DNA of 64,000 nucleotides from Luteithermobacter gelatinilyticus (GCF_005849285.1 NZ_CP040517.1:1060501-1124500), one strand, 5' to 3'; shown: positions 35,673 through 45,233, counted from the first letter of the stretch. The notes: generated by a model not told the origin, from the sequence alone. Translations and numbers: made by a program.

Positions 35673-36009
35673 GGTAATCTCTTACTCCGTCTTGAGGGCC
35701 TTTTCGGGGTCCCCTTTTCCTGAAATTTTATTCCCTAACTGTATCTGCCCCAATATAATTTGCCGTCAATTTTTATTGATCCCCAAATTTTGTTGGCCCT
35801 AGAGTGAATTGAGCCAACCTATTCACAATTCACTCTAAAACGGATTTAAGCAGTCCTTGCCCAAAATCAACGTCTGTTGTGCATCATCATGGACAAGTTG
35901 CCGTATTAACCGGATAACAGTTAATTGCAGTATTCTTTGAGATTCCCCTTTTTTCATCAGTATGTTATTAATTCCAGTATATATTTTATCTTTACATTAA
36001 GGAAACCTT
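35673..36009. other. Divergent intergenic region before pyk
   Basis: It holds a palindromic repeat (35800-35837) and about 170 bp AT-rich DNA in which the pyk promoter must lie. AAGGAAA stands before the pyk start. I see no gene. Confidence 0.55.
35800..35837. repeat. Short perfect palindrome of the TAGAGTGAATT family
   Basis: TAGAGTGAATTG (35800-35811) and CAATTCACTCTA (35826-35837) are perfect inverted copies with 14 nt between (AGCCAACCTATTCA). The inside matches the copy at 3324-3361, so both are the same short element with flanking TA. Confidence 0.8.
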
Positions 36010-37443
36010 ATGCATCGCCAGCGTTGTACCCGTATCATTGCCACTTTGGGCCCGGCCAGTTCTTCCGTGGACATTATTCGCAAGCTTTCTGATGCCGGGG
36101 CGGATGTGTTCCGTCTCAATATGAGTCACGGGGATCATAAATCCATCGCCGCGTTGCATGCCATGATCCGTGAGGTAGAAGTCCAGACGGGACGCCCCAT
36201 TGGCATTCTGGCGGATCTTCAGGGGCCGAAACTGCGAATCGGAAAATTTCAGAACGACAGAATTACCCTGGCAGCCGGGCAGAAATTCATTCTTGATATG
36301 GACAAGGCGCCGGGGTCCGACAAACGGGTTGAACTGCCGCATCCGGAAATTTTCGAAGCGGTGGAGAAGGGGACCGAACTGCTGTTGGATGACGGCAAGA
36401 TCCGTTTACATATCGAACAGGTGGAAAAAGACAAGATCCACACCAAAGTCGTGGTGGGCGGTGAACTGTCCAACCGTAAAGGGGTCAACGTGCCCAATGC
36501 CATTCTGCCGCTGGCGGCGCTCACGGAAAAAGACCGCAACGATCTGGACTTTGTGCTCAATCTGGGTGTGGACTGGGTGGGGTTGTCCTTTGTGCAGCGT
36601 CCGGAAGACATGCGCGAAGCGCGTGAGATCATAGGCGAACGGGCATGGCTGTTGGCCAAACTGGAAAAACCTTCGGCGCTTTATGCCCTGGATGAGATTA
36701 TTGCCTTGTCGGATGCGGTGATGGTGGCGCGCGGGGACATGGGGGTGGAACTGCCTATGGAAGAGGTGCCCGGCAAACAGAAAAAAATTATCCGCCATGC
36801 CCGGCGGGCCGGAAAAAGTGTGGTTGTCGCGACGCAAATGCTGGAAACTATGGTGCATAGCCCGGTGCCCACCCGAGCCGAGGTTTCTGACGTGGCCAAT
36901 GCGGTTTTTGACGGCGCCGACGCTATCATGTTGTCGGCGGAATCGGCGACCGGGGCCTATCCCGTGGAAGCGGTTAGCGTGATGGACCGGATTGCCCGAA
37001 AGGTGGAAAGTGAACCCAGTTACCGCAAAGCGCTCAACCGGGACAAGACCCCGCCGGAAGCCACTTCTGCCGATGCCATCAGCGCCGCCGCCAACCAGGT
37101 GGCAGCTACCATCCGAGCCAAAACCATAGTTACCTACACGGGATCGGGGTCCACGGCGCTCAGGGCCTCGCGGGAACGACCGGAAACCCCGCTTCTGGTG
37201 TTAACGCCCAATCTGTCCACGGCGCGTCGGTTATGTCTGTGCTGGGGCCTGAATTGTGTGCATACGGCGGATGCGGTGAATTTTCAGGATATGATCGACA
37301 AGGCCTGTCATATGTGCCTGACCCACAATTTTGCCCGGGTCAATGATCATATTGTGATCATGGCCGGTATGCCGTTCGGGACACCGGGCAAAACCAATGT
37401 GCTGCGTATTGCGCGGGTGCAGAGTTATCACAAGAAAGGCTGA
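36010..37443 (+). CDS. pyk: Pyruvate kinase
   Basis: Complete 477-residue enzyme: RCTRIIATLGPASSS start, RLNMSHGDH, active-site block VMVARGDMGVELPMEEVPGKQKKII, the ATQMLETM and SAESATGAYPVEAV loops, and the C-terminal allosteric domain (ADAISAAANQVAA). It converts phosphoenolpyruvate and ADP to pyruvate and ATP. AAGGAAA precedes ATG. Confidence 0.97.
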   Translation: MHRQRCTRIIATLGPASSSVDIIRKLSDAGADVFRLNMSHGDHKSIAALHAMIREVEVQTGRPIGILADLQGPKLRIGKFQNDRITLAAGQKFILDMDKAPGSDKRVELPHPEIFEAVEKGTELLLDDGKIRLHIEQVEKDKIHTKVVVGGELSNRKGVNVPNAILPLAALTEKDRNDLDFVLNLGVDWVGLSFVQRPEDMREAREIIGERAWLLAKLEKPSALYALDEIIALSDAVMVARGDMGVELPMEEVPGKQKKIIRHARRAGKSVVVATQMLETMVHSPVPTRAEVSDVANAVFDGADAIMLSAESATGAYPVEAVSVMDRIARKVESEPSYRKALNRDKTPPEATSADAISAAANQVAATIRAKTIVTYTGSGSTALRASRERPETPLLVLTPNLSTARRLCLCWGLNCVHTADAVNFQDMIDKACHMCLTHNFARVNDHIVIMAGMPFGTPGKTNVLRIARVQSYHKKG

Positions 37444-37521
37444 TCTCACCGGAACTTCACAGGATTTGCCGCCTTGGCTCGCGGTGACATTGTTTTTTCG
37501 TCATGGCGCGCACGAGAGGCG

Positions 37522-38145
37522 TCACAATTTCCCCTCAATCAGGCCAAGGCGGGTCAACCGGTCGCGCAGGCCCGCCGCTCCTTGGAACAGGTGAGCGTGA
37601 AAGCCCAACGCCTGTGCGGTTTCCACATTGTCTTTTCGGTCGTCAATAAACAGGGTGTTTCCGGGGGCTTGCCCGGTACGTTCAAGCAGACGTTGATACA
37701 AGGTGGGATCCGGTTTGATAATGCCTTCCGCCCCGGAAATGATCACCTCCCGAAACAGGGAAAGAAACCCGTATTTCTCCCGGAAGGCGGGGAATTTCTC
37801 GGCCGGAAAGTTGCTCAGCGCGTAAAGGGCATATTGTTTGCGGTGAAGTTCTTTCAGGATTTCCACCGTTTCCTCTATACTGCCGGCGAACATATCATCC
37901 CAATGGCTGTCATAGGCGGCAATCATATCGGCATAGTCTGGGTGATGTTTTTGCAAGTCCCGGATCGCCTGCTCAAAGGGTTCACCTGCGTCCAGGCGGT
38001 TATGCCAGTCCATATTGCAGACATGGTTGAGAAAATGATCCAGATCGCGCCTGTCTCCCTCAAACAGGGGGGCAAAGGCGTGACGGGGGTTCCAACGCAC
38101 CAGCACATTGCCCAGATCGAATACGAAACAGTGAATATCGCTCAT
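37522..38145 (-). CDS. HAD superfamily hydrolase (YihX/epoxide-hydrolase-like subfamily)
   Basis: HAD motifs: FDLGNVLVRWNP near the N-terminus, YALSNFPAEKF (motif II Ser), the Lys in GAEGIIKPDP and LFIDDRKDNVETAQALG. The cap is helical and inserted after motif I. Likely a small sugar- or nucleotide-phosphate phosphatase. I chose ATG 38145 because GGAG lies 9 nt upstream; ATG 38151 is too close to it. Confidence 0.88.
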   Translation of the reverse strand: MSDIHCFVFDLGNVLVRWNPRHAFAPLFEGDRRDLDHFLNHVCNMDWHNRLDAGEPFEQAIRDLQKHHPDYADMIAAYDSHWDDMFAGSIEETVEILKELHRKQYALYALSNFPAEKFPAFREKYGFLSLFREVIISGAEGIIKPDPTLYQRLLERTGQAPGNTLFIDDRKDNVETAQALGFHAHLFQGAAGLRDRLTRLGLIEGKL

Positions 38146-38158
38146 GACCATTCACTCC

Positions 38159-38203
38159 GAATCTTATCTGGCCGAATCTTATCTGGCCGAATCTTATCTG
38201 GGG
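38159..38203. repeat. Triplicated 15-mer GAATCTTATCTGGCC
   Basis: Two perfect copies and a third with two changed bases are in direct tandem immediately upstream of the HAD gene. Confidence 0.85.
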
Positions 38204-38263
38204 CACTCTGAACCCTATCGGGGGTAAGTATACGCAATTTTGTTGTCCCAAAATGAAGAAGAC

Positions 38264-38293
38264 CGTGCCCTTGGGGGGGAGGCACGGTCTCCT
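38264..38293. terminator. Terminator of rpmJ
   Basis: GACCGTGCC / GGCACGGTC with a C/G-rich loop; on the minus strand followed by TTCTTCATTTT. Confidence 0.7.
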
Positions 38294-38338
38294 ATTTACT
38301 GTCGGCATTGCACCAACAGCGAATCTTCGTCAATGTCA

Positions 38339-38464
38339 CTAACCCTGGCGCGCCTTAAAGCGGCGGTTGGTTTTGTTGATTACATAGGTGCGTCCACGGC
38401 GGCGGATTACACGGCAATCACGGTGACGGTTTTTTAATGACTTTAATGAATTTACTACTTTCAT
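38339..38464 (-). CDS. rpmJ: 50S ribosomal protein L36
   Basis: A 41-codon gene on the minus strand. It encodes [17 protein letters not shown], then [16 protein letters not shown], and ends RRFKARQG. The pattern SLKxxKxRHRDCxVxRRRGRxYVI is that of the longer, zinc-free (C-minus) L36 form common in alphaproteobacteria. The stand-alone position, divergent from the HerA-like gene, is also usual. Confidence 0.95.
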   Translation of the reverse strand: MKVVNSLKSLKNRHRDCRVIRRRGRTYVINKTNRRFKARQG

Positions 38465-38700
38465 TTTTCTATCCGTCTCAAATTCTTTGTTAAGCGCCTT
38501 ATCGGCAGCGCCTGAACTTGCGGCGGAAAGTAATGTGTGTCTTGCGAAATGTCAACTCCCGAAAAACGGCTTTTTCAAAAAAAAGCGACACTCCCACATC
38601 CACAGTCACAAGCTACTGCAAAATCAACCAAATCTTTATCAATCATTAACGGAAGTCTGTTTATATTACAACATCCGGGTAAAATTACAATGTGAAAAGC

Positions 38701-40365
38701 ATGACATCGTTTCTGAATGAAAAACAAAGTGAAAAACTGAACCGCCTTGCCCTTGAAATGTCTAGGGAAATTGGGTTTGTCACCGAAGTCAGCGGCAGCG
38801 GCGCGGTGGCGTTGTGCAGTGTCAAAGCCCTCAACCGGTCCCTGCAAAAAGACGATTCGACCCTGCCAGCCGGTCAGATCGGTGCCACCGTCAAGATAAA
38901 GGTGAATAAAGGTTTTGTGTATGCGACTGTTCGGGAAGTCAAACGCCAGGAAAGTTCCACGGGGCCTGTAGAGCATATTATCATGTATCTCGATTATCTC
39001 GGGCACGGGCTCAAGGCTCCGTACCTGCCTACCGGGGTGCTGTTTGACCGGGGCATTTCGGATTTCCCCATTCCCGGACAGATGGTTTATGAAACCAATG
39101 AGGAAGATATCGAAGCCATATTCGGGGTTACTGATTCCACCCATTTTAATGTCGGCACGGTGTTTCCCCAGCATGTCACCCCGGCCAGCATCATTACGGA
39201 TAATATGCTGGGCAAACACTTTGCCGTATTGGGCAGCACAGGGACCGGGAAGTCGTGTACCGTCGCATTGCTGATCCACCGGCTGGTGGAACGTATGCCG
39301 AATGCCCATATCATCATTCTGGACCCGCATAATGAATATGAGGCGGCATTTGAAAGCTGCGGGGAGCCCTTTGACATCAATAACCTGCGCCTGCCGTACT
39401 GGCTGATGAATTTTGAGGAACATATTGAATTGTTCATCGGTCTCAGGCGGACGCTGGAGCGGGAAGTGGAAATTGACATTCTGCGTCGCTGTCTGCATGC
39501 GGCCCGCGTGGATGCCGCGGACGGTTTGAGCCGGGAAAAAATCACGGTGGATACGCCGATTCCCTATAAGCTGTCTTTTATGATGAAATATCTGGAAGAT
39601 GAGATGGGCCGGCTGGACAATCCCGACACGCTGACCCCTTATCTGCGTCTGAAACACAAGATCGAGGAATTGCGTCGCGATACCCGGTTCAGCTTCATGT
39701 TTTCCGGACTTCTGGCCCATGACAATCTGTCCGAGGTTATCGGCCGGCTGCTGCGTTTTCCCGTCAACAATAAACCCGTTTCCACCATTGACCTGTCCGG
39801 GGTGCCGGCAGAGATCGTGAATGTGGTGGTTTCCATGATCAGTCGCCTGGTGTTTGATTTTGCCGTGTGGAGCCGGGGCCGGGACGTGCGGCCCATTTTG
39901 CTGATTTGTGAGGAGGCCCACCGTTATGTGCCGACCGAGGATCACACCATTTTCGCGTCCACCCGCAAGGCGATCGAACGTATTGCCAAGGAAGGGCGGA
40001 AATATGGCGTCTCTCTGGGGCTGGTCTCCCAACGTCCGGCGGACGTGTCAGAATCCGCCCTGTCCCAGTGCGGCACCATTTTCGCCATGCGCATGAATAA
40101 CGAACGGGATCAGAAATTTGTAGAGCATGTCATGCCCGAAGGGGCCAAGGGGGGACTGGCGTCCCTGTCGTCCCTGCAAAACCGGGAGGCGCTGGTGGTG
40201 GGGGAGGGCGTGCGGGCCCCGATGCGGGTGCAGTTTGACAGCCTTGATGAAAATAAACGGCCTTCCAGCCATAATCCCAAGTTTTCCCAGGACTGGCAGC
40301 AGGACATAGAAAGCAACGCGTTTATCCAGGAAACCATCAAAAACTGGCGCGGGCAGGGTCGGTGA
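38701..40365 (+). CDS. HerA-like (DUF87) hexameric ATPase
   Basis: An N-terminal beta-barrel HAS-type domain (residues about 15-110) is followed by a RecA-type ATPase: Walker A VLGSTGTGKSC near 176, LDPHNEYEAAFE, Walker B ILLICEEAHRYVP near 400, and the conserved RPADVSESALSQC segment. HerA proteins are DNA translocases. No NurA nuclease or defence partner is adjacent, so it looks like the conserved solo alphaproteobacterial member. GTG 38692 is an alternative start; neither has a clear ribosome site. A 485-codon antisense frame opposite is a codon-bias shadow. Confidence 0.87.
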   Translation: MTSFLNEKQSEKLNRLALEMSREIGFVTEVSGSGAVALCSVKALNRSLQKDDSTLPAGQIGATVKIKVNKGFVYATVREVKRQESSTGPVEHIIMYLDYLGHGLKAPYLPTGVLFDRGISDFPIPGQMVYETNEEDIEAIFGVTDSTHFNVGTVFPQHVTPASIITDNMLGKHFAVLGSTGTGKSCTVALLIHRLVERMPNAHIIILDPHNEYEAAFESCGEPFDINNLRLPYWLMNFEEHIELFIGLRRTLEREVEIDILRRCLHAARVDAADGLSREKITVDTPIPYKLSFMMKYLEDEMGRLDNPDTLTPYLRLKHKIEELRRDTRFSFMFSGLLAHDNLSEVIGRLLRFPVNNKPVSTIDLSGVPAEIVNVVVSMISRLVFDFAVWSRGRDVRPILLICEEAHRYVPTEDHTIFASTRKAIERIAKEGRKYGVSLGLVSQRPADVSESALSQCGTIFAMRMNNERDQKFVEHVMPEGAKGGLASLSSLQNREALVVGEGVRAPMRVQFDSLDENKRPSSHNPKFSQDWQQDIESNAFIQETIKNWRGQGR

Positions 40366-40564
40366 TTTGCCGCAGGCCCTGTGCTTGCGGGAAACCGCGG
40401 ACCCTGCCCGGAAATGCCTTCCGAAGTCCTCTTCTCTGTTAACGATATCTTTAAGGTTAATAAGCTATAACCGACTATGAAGGGAGAGGTTTCCTGCATA
40501 TATACAAGCAGTTGGGGGCTCCCCGCTAGGATTCATTAGTTGAAATGGCTTGGTGAGAAAAAGC

Positions 40565-42790
40565 ATGAGTGACAAGAAAATATTTGGCTTCAGCTCGGGA
40601 AAAGTAGAAAACTTTTTCACAATCAGAAACTCTTTGTTTAGTGTTGTCGGGATACTGGTTTTATCCGTTGTAACCTTCAGCACCCTTTCGGCATTGAATG
40701 CCGCCAATGAGAAAGCTGAAGCAGAGAGAATCGTGACCGTCAATGAAACGTCCGATTATCTGCTGAAAGGCGAACACTATTTTTCCACAGAGCGCGGGGT
40801 GATGAACACGGCCCTGGGAAACGCGAGTGCAGGAACTTCGGATAAATGGGACATTATTCAAAAATCCCGCAAGGATGCCGAAACAGCTTATAAAAAAGCC
40901 TTGGTTTCAGTGAAAAACGGCTATGATTTTGCCGGAAAGCAGGATCTGATTGCTGAGGTGGAGAAGGCCTATAAAAAATATCTTGAGGCGCGCGCCGGTG
41001 CGGATCAGGCATTCCGTCTTTCTGCGGAAAACCGGGAAAGACGTGTGGCCCGGAATTTCAGCCGGGCGGCGACCGGCCTGATCGAATCCATGAGCCGGCT
41101 TCGGCTGGCCCAGGAACTTGAAGCCGGTATTTCCAGCGCCAAGATCATGATGTATCAGCAGCTCAAACATGCGCTGTCTGTGATGAGTGAATATGCGGAT
41201 CAGGAATGGGCCGTAATCGGTTCCGAGATCGCCCAGGGAGAACCGCTGTCTGAACTGCGTATGCAAATCCTTTCCGGTTATAGTGGCCAGATCGAATCCA
41301 ACTGGCGGCTGGTTCAGGAATATATCGGCAAGAGTTTTATGGATCCGCGTCTGAAGGAACTGGGTACCAAGGTCGGCAAAGAGTTTTTCCAGGATTATCA
41401 AGCCATTCGGGAAAGCGTTTATGCGGCCTCTCAGGCAGAGGAGCCTTATCCGGTCTCCACGGATGAATGGATAGAGGCGGCAACCTCTGCCACCAAAACC
41501 ATTCTGGATCTGAGCCAGGCGGCCGGCGAGATCACCAAAGGGTATGCTGAGGAGATCTCGGCCGAGGCGACGAGCAGCATGGTGGTTGCTCTGCTGGTGC
41601 TTCTGGCGACATTTATTGTCGCGGCAATGGCTGTCTGGCTGGTGGTCTACCGGGTGGTCCGGCCCCTCAACAGGCTGGGCAAAGTCATGTCGGTCATTGC
41701 CGAAGGGGATCTTGAAGCCGAGGTTCCCGATGTAAACCGGGGCGATGAAATCGGAATCATGGCCCGGGCATTGCAGGTCTTTAAGGATGCGGCCATTGAA
41801 AAAATCCATAATGATGAAGCCCAGCGTCTGAAAGAAGAAGAACTGCGCCGGCAAAAGGAAGCCGAAGAAGAAGCCCGCCGCAAGGCTGAGGAAGAGGCCC
41901 GTCTGCGGGAAGAAGAACGGGATCGTCAGGCCCGTGAAGAGCGGCGCAAGGAAATGCTGGCCCTGGCCGAGGAGTTTGAAGCGTCTGTGATGGAAATTGT
42001 CAACGGGCTGTCTACGGCATCCGGCGAAATGGAGGTGGCGGCGCAGAGCATGTCTGCGGTAGCTGAGGAAACCACGCGCCAGTCCCAGGCGGTGACCTCT
42101 GCGTCCGAACAGGCCAGCGCCAACATCCAGATGGTGGCCAGCGCCGCAGAACAGCTTTCCAAGTCCGTGAAAGAGATCAGCGGACAGGTTGCTCAGTCCA
42201 GCAGTTATTCCCGTAATGCGGTGAATGAAACCGAACGGGCGACTGAGGAAATCCGGGGTCTTGTCTCCGCAGCCCAGAAAATCGGGGATGTTATCAATCT
42301 GATTAACGACATTGCCAATCAGACCAACCTGCTGGCGTTGAATGCGACGATCGAGGCAGCCCGTGCCGGTGAGGCCGGCAAAGGCTTTGCTGTTGTGGCC
42401 TCCGAGGTGAAAAACCTTGCCAGCCAGACGGCAACGGCCACGGAAGAGATTACCAGCCAGGTCAGCGGTATGCAGGCGGCGACTGAAAAAGCCGTATCCG
42501 CCATTGCCGGCATTGAAAATGTGATCAAGCAGATTGACGAAACCTCTGTCACCATTGCGTCGGCGGTGGAAGAACAGGATGCGTCAACCCATGAAATTGC
42601 CCGCAATGTGTCAGAAGTGTCCGCCGGCACGCAGGAAGTGACCAGTAACATTCACGTGGTGAATGAAGGGGCGAAAAGCACGGGCGAGGCAGCTAATGCG
42701 GTTCTGGCGTCGGCCCAGCGTCTTTCCAGCCAGTCCTCCGAACTGCGTCAGCAGCTGGAGCGGTTCCTGAGCCAGATCCGCGCCGCCTGA
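40565..42790 (+). CDS. Methyl-accepting chemotaxis protein
   Basis: The protein has a membrane segment near residues 20-40, a periplasmic helical-bundle sensor of about 300 residues, a second membrane segment ([20 protein letters not shown]), a HAMP domain ([19 protein letters not shown]), then an unusual Glu/Arg-rich coiled coil ([20 protein letters not shown]) and the signalling tip [25 protein letters not shown]. No pentapeptide receptor tail is present. ATG 40565 has GGTGAG 9 nt upstream; a TTG 15 nt earlier is less likely. The ligand is unknown and no che genes are near. Confidence 0.93.
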   Translation: MSDKKIFGFSSGKVENFFTIRNSLFSVVGILVLSVVTFSTLSALNAANEKAEAERIVTVNETSDYLLKGEHYFSTERGVMNTALGNASAGTSDKWDIIQKSRKDAETAYKKALVSVKNGYDFAGKQDLIAEVEKAYKKYLEARAGADQAFRLSAENRERRVARNFSRAATGLIESMSRLRLAQELEAGISSAKIMMYQQLKHALSVMSEYADQEWAVIGSEIAQGEPLSELRMQILSGYSGQIESNWRLVQEYIGKSFMDPRLKELGTKVGKEFFQDYQAIRESVYAASQAEEPYPVSTDEWIEAATSATKTILDLSQAAGEITKGYAEEISAEATSSMVVALLVLLATFIVAAMAVWLVVYRVVRPLNRLGKVMSVIAEGDLEAEVPDVNRGDEIGIMARALQVFKDAAIEKIHNDEAQRLKEEELRRQKEAEEEARRKAEEEARLREEERDRQAREERRKEMLALAEEFEASVMEIVNGLSTASGEMEVAAQSMSAVAEETTRQSQAVTSASEQASANIQMVASAAEQLSKSVKEISGQVAQSSSYSRNAVNETERATEEIRGLVSAAQKIGDVINLINDIANQTNLLALNATIEAARAGEAGKGFAVVASEVKNLASQTATATEEITSQVSGMQAATEKAVSAIAGIENVIKQIDETSVTIASAVEEQDASTHEIARNVSEVSAGTQEVTSNIHVVNEGAKSTGEAANAVLASAQRLSSQSSELRQQLERFLSQIRAA

Positions 42791-42812
42791 GGTAAAAGTA
42801 CTGGAAAAAAAC

Positions 42813-42848
42813 AGCCTCTTATCCCATATAAGCCTCTTATCCCATATA
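42813..42848. repeat. Tandem duplication of an 18-mer
   Basis: Two perfect adjacent copies of AGCCTCTTATCCCATATA lie between the chemoreceptor stop and its terminator. Confidence 0.85.
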
Positions 42849-42850
42849 AA

Positions 42851-42876
42851 AGCGCCCCGGATCAATCCGGGGCGCT
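42851..42876 (+). terminator. Terminator-like palindrome after the chemoreceptor gene
   Basis: Perfect 12-bp stem AGCGCCCCGGAT / ATCCGGGGCGCT with a CA loop, followed by TAGTTTGTT. Confidence 0.7.
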
Positions 42877-43013
42877 TAGTTTGTTGACCCAATTCTCTGC
42901 TCTCAGTCCCACATCCACCCCGGGCTTGATCCGGGGTTCATTTCTATATCGATAGGATTCACAGAAGATACTGAAGATAAAGCGGGGGGCTCTATATCGG
43001 TAAAAATCGGAAC

Positions 43014-44015
43014 TTATACGGTCAGGATGATTTTTCCCATATGTTCGCCGCGCTCCAGCCAAGCATGGGCAGCGGCAGCCTCTTCCAACAGAAAGGTTTT
43101 GTTGATGATGGGGGTGACTGTTCCCTTTTCCAGAAGCGGCCAGACATGCTTGTGCAGGTTTTCAGCGATGGCCTGTTTGAATTCCGGTTCCCGTGCCCTT
43201 AAGGTAGAACCGGTGAAAGTCAGGCGTTTCAACATGATGGGTAGGACATTGATATCTGTTTTCGGCCCTTTTTGTACGGCGATCAGCACCAGCCGTCCTT
43301 CCGGGGCCAGACAGGACAGGTTTTTGTTGACATAATCGCCAGCCACCATGTCAAGAATAACATCCACCCCGCGCCCCTTGGTAAAATTCTTGACGGCTTC
43401 TACAAAATCCTCAGTTTTGTAATTGACGGCCAGATCGGCCCCCAGGTCGCGGCAGAAGGCGCATTTTTCCTCTGTGCCAGCGGTGGTGAGGACTGTGGCG
43501 CCAAAGGCTTTGGCCAGTTGGATGGCGGTGGTGCCAATGCCTGAGCTGCCGCCATGGACCAGAAAAACCTCTCCCCGTTTCAGCGCGCCCCGGTCGAATA
43601 CATTGGACCAGACAGTGAAAAAGGTTTCCGGAAGACCTGCGGCCTGGACGGGAGAAAGGCCCTGAGGGAGGGGAAGGCAGTGCCCGGCATGGGCCACACA
43701 ATATTCTGCATATCCGCCCCCGGAAACCAGCGCACACACCTGATCGCCAATGGTCCAGTTTTCCACCCTTTCACCCAAGGCGACAATCTCTCCGGCAACT
43801 TCCAGACCAGGAATGTCGGAGGCCCCGGGGGGTGGCGGATACATTCCTTTGCGCTGCATGATATCCGGACGGTTAACGCCCGCGGCTAGAACCCGGATCA
43901 ATACCTCGTCCGCACCGGGCGTGGGACAGTTGCGTTGGGCGGGGCGGAGTTTTTCCGCTTCTCCGGGTTCGGAAATTTCAATAACACGTATTTTTTCAGG
44001 CAGGGAGGCGGGCAT
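43014..44015 (-). CDS. NAD(P)H quinone oxidoreductase (PIG3/QOR family)
   Basis: A medium-chain reductase without zinc: GADEVLIRVLAAGVNRPDIMQRKGMYPPPPGASDIPGLEVAG at the N-terminal half and the nucleotide-binding HGGSSGIGTTAIQLAKAFGA. The PPPPGASDIPGLE block is characteristic of the TP53I3-like quinone reductases. It reduces quinones by one electron using NADPH. ATG 44015 is preferred because GAAGGA lies 8 nt upstream; ATG 44051 would add 12 residues. Confidence 0.9.
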   Translation of the reverse strand: MPASLPEKIRVIEISEPGEAEKLRPAQRNCPTPGADEVLIRVLAAGVNRPDIMQRKGMYPPPPGASDIPGLEVAGEIVALGERVENWTIGDQVCALVSGGGYAEYCVAHAGHCLPLPQGLSPVQAAGLPETFFTVWSNVFDRGALKRGEVFLVHGGSSGIGTTAIQLAKAFGATVLTTAGTEEKCAFCRDLGADLAVNYKTEDFVEAVKNFTKGRGVDVILDMVAGDYVNKNLSCLAPEGRLVLIAVQKGPKTDINVLPIMLKRLTFTGSTLRAREPEFKQAIAENLHKHVWPLLEKGTVTPIINKTFLLEEAAAAHAWLERGEHMGKIILTV

Positions 44016-44124
44016 GTATTTTTCCTTCGGTGGCCAAAAAACAGACGACATAAAAATCGGGTGATATAAGATGATATGATATGTAAGATGCCCCTAACCC
44101 TCAAAAATTTCAAGGGAGGCCCGT

Positions 44125-44319
44125 ATGGAAGAAGAAGATTTGCCGCGCCCGAAATCCTTGTTGGCCGAACTTTGCCAGGAGGATCTCACGCCTTATTCGG
44201 TGGCGGCGCTTGAGAACCGCGTTCGGCTGTTGCAGGCAGAGCTCGACAGGACCCGTGCGGCGATAGGCGATAAAAAGGGGGCGCGTTCCGCTGCCGAAAA
44301 TATTTTCAAGAAAACATGA
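44125..44319 (+). CDS. DUF1192 family protein
   Basis: 64 residues with the family core LCQEDLTPYSVAALENRVRLLQAELDRTRAAI, a single coiled-coil helix. Function unknown; common next to quinone oxidoreductase genes in alphaproteobacteria. GGGAGG precedes ATG. It is divergent from the oxidoreductase. Confidence 0.85.
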   Translation: MEEEDLPRPKSLLAELCQEDLTPYSVAALENRVRLLQAELDRTRAAIGDKKGARSAAENIFKKT

Positions 44320-44358
44320 ACGGATTAACGCGTCAGGAGAAACGCGCCCGCGATGACA

Positions 44359-44370
44359 CAATTCACTCTA
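44359..44370. repeat. Solo end of the TAGAGTGAATT family
   Basis: CAATTCACTCTA, identical to the right end of the palindrome at 35826-35837. It lies 40 nt after the DUF1192 stop. The opposite end is not seen nearby. Confidence 0.5.
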
Positions 44371-44378
44371 AACAACAT

Positions 44379-44405
44379 GCCCCCTGTTTTGGTGGGCAGG
44401 GGGCA
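44379..44405 (-). terminator. Hairpin downstream of hsp20
   Basis: GCCCCCTG / CAGGGGGC stem; on the minus strand followed by ATGTTGTTT. It can stop hsp20 transcripts. Confidence 0.55.
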
Positions 44406-44458
44406 TATAACGTATGAAACAGCTTCGGAAGGATTGCCAAAGGGCAATGCCTTTGACC

Positions 44459-44923
44459 TTAGGCGGCCTTATCTGAAATCGTTTTGACTTTTTTTCCGGT
44501 TTTGTTGATTTCAATCTTGCGCGGTTTCAGATGTTCGGGCACCTCGCGCTCCAGGTCAATTACCAGAAGCCCGTTTTCAAAGGTGGCGCCAAGCACGCGA
44601 ATGGTGTCAGCCAGTTTGAAACGGCGCTCAAAGGCCCGTTTGGCAATGCCGCGGTAAAGATAACGCTCGGCAGCCTCTTCATCCTCTTCGCCGCTCTTGC
44701 CGGAAATGACAAGCACACCTTCCTGAATGGAGACATCCAGCTCATCTTCCGTAAAACCGGCCAGCGCCATAGTGATGCGATAGGCATCCTCGCTGACTTT
44801 TTCAATGTCATACGGAGGATAGGTGACTTCCTTGTTGAGGTTGTTGAGGTTTTCAAACATGCGGTTAATGTGATCAAAACCGATTGTTGACCGCATTAAA
44901 GGGGTAAGATCTGGTGTACGCAT
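44459..44923 (-). CDS. Small heat-shock protein, Hsp20/IbpA family
   Basis: The alpha-crystallin domain occupies residues about 35-130 (YRITMALAGFTEDELDVSIQEGVLVISGKSG and AKRAFERRFKLADTIRVLGATFENGLLVIDLER), followed by PEHLKPRKIEI. It is an ATP-independent holdase. ATG 44923 fits the family start MRTPDLTPLMRSTIGFD and has AAAGGAT 8 nt upstream; ATG 44929 adds two residues. A heat-shock promoter lies about 100 bp upstream. Confidence 0.93.
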   Translation of the reverse strand: MRTPDLTPLMRSTIGFDHINRMFENLNNLNKEVTYPPYDIEKVSEDAYRITMALAGFTEDELDVSIQEGVLVISGKSGEEDEEAAERYLYRGIAKRAFERRFKLADTIRVLGATFENGLLVIDLEREVPEHLKPRKIEINKTGKKVKTISDKAA

Positions 44924-45021
44924 TTTCATATCCTTTCATATCCTTGTCTAAGCGATATTTTCGATATCCCGCCAACAGGCCGGGAAAATTGCCTCAGGCC
45001 CGATATCGGCGCCTGATACTT

Positions 45022-45052
45022 CATAGATAAGTTGTGTTTTCGCCTAATCAAG
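45022..45052 (-). promoter_or_regulatory. RpoH (sigma32-type) heat-shock promoter of hsp20
   Basis: On the minus strand CTTG (45052-45049), 17 nt, then CTTATCTATG (45031-45022). This matches the described alphaproteobacterial heat-shock consensus CTTG-N17/18-CYTAT-T--G at every specified position. Transcription would begin near 45014, leaving a leader of about 90 nt. Confidence 0.8.
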
Positions 45053-45069
45053 CCCCCTCTTATTTCTTT

Positions 45070-45085
45070 CTAGAGTGAATTGTGA
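45070..45085 (+). repeat. Solo end of the TAGAGTGAATT family
   Basis: CTAGAGTGAATTGTGA, identical to the start of the copy at 53428. No mate nearby. Confidence 0.5.
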
Positions 45086-45233
45086 TGAGAGAGCCTCGTC
45101 ATGGCGAGGCGCGCAATAACGCGGTCATCCATTCGCAAAACATTCTGTTTTTTTCACGGCGTTTTTTTTCGGTAAGACCCCATTAAGAAACGTCTTCTAT
45201 GATAGAATAAGAAAGGGTAGACAGGAGAATATC

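Larger units (their letters stand above)
44930..45233. other. Divergent intergenic region between hsp20 and rcdA
   Basis: Contains the hsp20 heat-shock promoter, its approximately 90-nt leader with the duplicated AGGATATGAAA motif (which places two ribosome-site-like AAGGAT strings before the start), a solo TAGAGTGAATT end at 45070-45085, and the rcdA promoter region. No gene seen. Confidence 0.6.

Noticed and set aside
38575-40032. 485-codon antisense frame opposite the HerA-like gene
   Set aside because: No family resemblance, low-complexity His/Gln/Pro composition, and it mirrors a clear gene.
20069-40365. HerA-SIR2 defence pair
   Set aside because: The Sir2 gene is a CobB-type deacylase coupled to phhB and lies 18 kb from the HerA-like gene; they are not an operon.
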